Of a stretch of 5,849 nucleotides of DNA, positions 5,391 to 5,849 are shown piece after piece. The notes beneath the pieces were generated by a model that worked only from the letters and a program-made list of their open reading frames with translations, was not told the DNA's origin and made no database searches. The stretch covers positions 1-5,849 of the forward strand of contig CAJQOV010000116.1 of assembly GCA_905480065.1 (NCBI GenBank), read 5' to 3'. Origin of the DNA: an uncultured Gammaproteobacteria bacterium. GTDB taxonomy: Bacteria > Pseudomonadota > Gammaproteobacteria > UBA9214. A program made the translations under genes and the position numbers. Numbering within the stretch: position 1 is the stretch's first letter; every line of letters begins with the position of its first letter.

Positions 5391-5794
5391 GATTTCCTGG
5401 TGTCCAGCCAGTCCTGCAGGATTATGCGTGCCGCGACTGCATCGAGTCCGGCCGCTGCATTGTGTGTGTCCTGGTGCAGCAGCGCGGCGGCTGCATGTGA
5501 ACTCAGGCGTTCATCCATCGTGAATACCGGCAAACGGTAACGCGCTTCCAGCTGTTCTGCAAATGTTCGTGCCGCCTGTGTGACGGCTGAATCGCTGCCA
5601 TCGGCATGACATGGCAGTCCGACCACCAGCGCCTGCGGTTGCCATTCGTTGATCAGTGCCGCGATGCGCGCCCAGTCCGGATTATTGCGTACCGCGGCCA
5701 CCGTGCACAACGCGCTGGCGGTGCCGGTAATACCCTGGCCTACGGCGATGCCAATGCGTTGCTGTCCGTAATCAAACCCGAGCAGTGTCTGCAA
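5387..5794 (-). CDS. ruvX: Pre-16S rRNA nuclease / Holliday junction resolvase-like RuvX (YqgF)
   Basis: RuvX/YqgF is a small RNase H-fold nuclease. E. coli YqgF is required for maturation of the 16S rRNA 5' end, and the older name reflects similarity to Holliday junction resolvases. The 135-residue product shows the fold: GFDYGQQRIGIAVGQ at the start with catalytic D8, ALVVGLP (55-61) followed by the DGSDS stretch, DERLSS (94-99) with E95, and LDAVAARIIL (117-126) with D118. The annotated start is a TTG at 5794 with only a weak ribosome binding site. The same frame stays open to the window edge but offers no ATG or GTG upstream, so the start is uncertain. It follows yqgE at 32 bp and overlaps pyrR by 4 bp. 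Its place at the head of a pyrimidine operon is conserved in Pseudomonas-like genomes. Confidence 0.93.
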   Translation of the reverse strand: MQTLLGFDYGQQRIGIAVGQGITGTASALCTVAAVRNNPDWARIAALINEWQPQALVVGLPCHADGSDSAVTQAARTFAEQLEARYRLPVFTMDERLSSHAAAALLHQDTHNAAAGLDAVAARIILQDWLDTRKS

Positions 5795-5826
5795 GTTCAG
5801 CGGTCCGCTGCCGTGTGGTGCGTCAT

Positions 5827-5849
5827 TCAGGCATGCCCCGGTTCGCTGG
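5827..5849 (-). CDS. yqgE: C-terminal end of YqgE (AlgH/UPF0301), cut by the window edge
   Basis: Only the last six full codons and the stop are inside the window. They read SEPGHA followed by TGA (5827-5829). A C-terminal GHA is typical of the YqgE/AlgH family, and yqgE directly precedes ruvX in many gammaproteobacteria. The call rests on these few residues plus position, so it is plausible but not proven. The function of YqgE is not settled; Pseudomonas AlgH was linked to alginate regulation. Confidence 0.5.

Overview
The window looks like chromosomal DNA of a GC-rich gammaproteobacterium. The best evidence is the minus-strand run yqgE - ruvX - pyrR - pyrB - pyrC', the order known from Pseudomonas and relatives. 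It ends in a dihydroorotase-like protein that has lost its metal ligands, which is typical of that lineage. A secreted protein with a VPLPA/PEP-CTERM sorting tail further suggests an organism with an exosortase and an exopolysaccharide lifestyle. No genus can be named from this sequence.

Layout. Positions 1-1265 hold no convincing long gene. This stretch contains a MITE-like palindromic element (66-184), what may be the eroded 3' end of a minus-strand gene (180-356), one plausible small minus-strand gene (553-735) with several palindromes upstream of it (760-914), a perfect 12-bp stem-loop (1071-1104), and a hairpin-rich leader (1159-1234) before the next gene. Positions 1266-1922 (+) encode a lamin-tail-domain protein with signal peptide and C-terminal sorting signal. 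Positions 1994-2572 (+) encode RsmD, the 16S rRNA guanine-N2 methyltransferase. RsmD converges with the minus-strand pyrimidine operon across only 31 bp.

The minus-strand operon reads from the right edge: last codons of yqgE (5827-5849), ruvX (5387-5794), pyrR (4884-5390), pyrB (3913-4887) and pyrC' (2604-3911). The ruvX/pyrR and pyrR/pyrB junctions are 4-bp ATGA overlaps, and pyrB and pyrC' are separated by one base, so the unit is almost certainly co-transcribed and translationally coupled. PyrB is the catalytic aspartate carbamoyltransferase. PyrC' is expected to be a structural partner that holds the PyrB holoenzyme together and not an active enzyme. PyrR would sense UMP/PRPP. A separate active dihydroorotase gene should exist elsewhere in the genome.

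I found no clearly new defence or mobile system. The most open questions are in the first 1.26 kb and in the LTD/VPLPA-CTERM gene with its structured leader.
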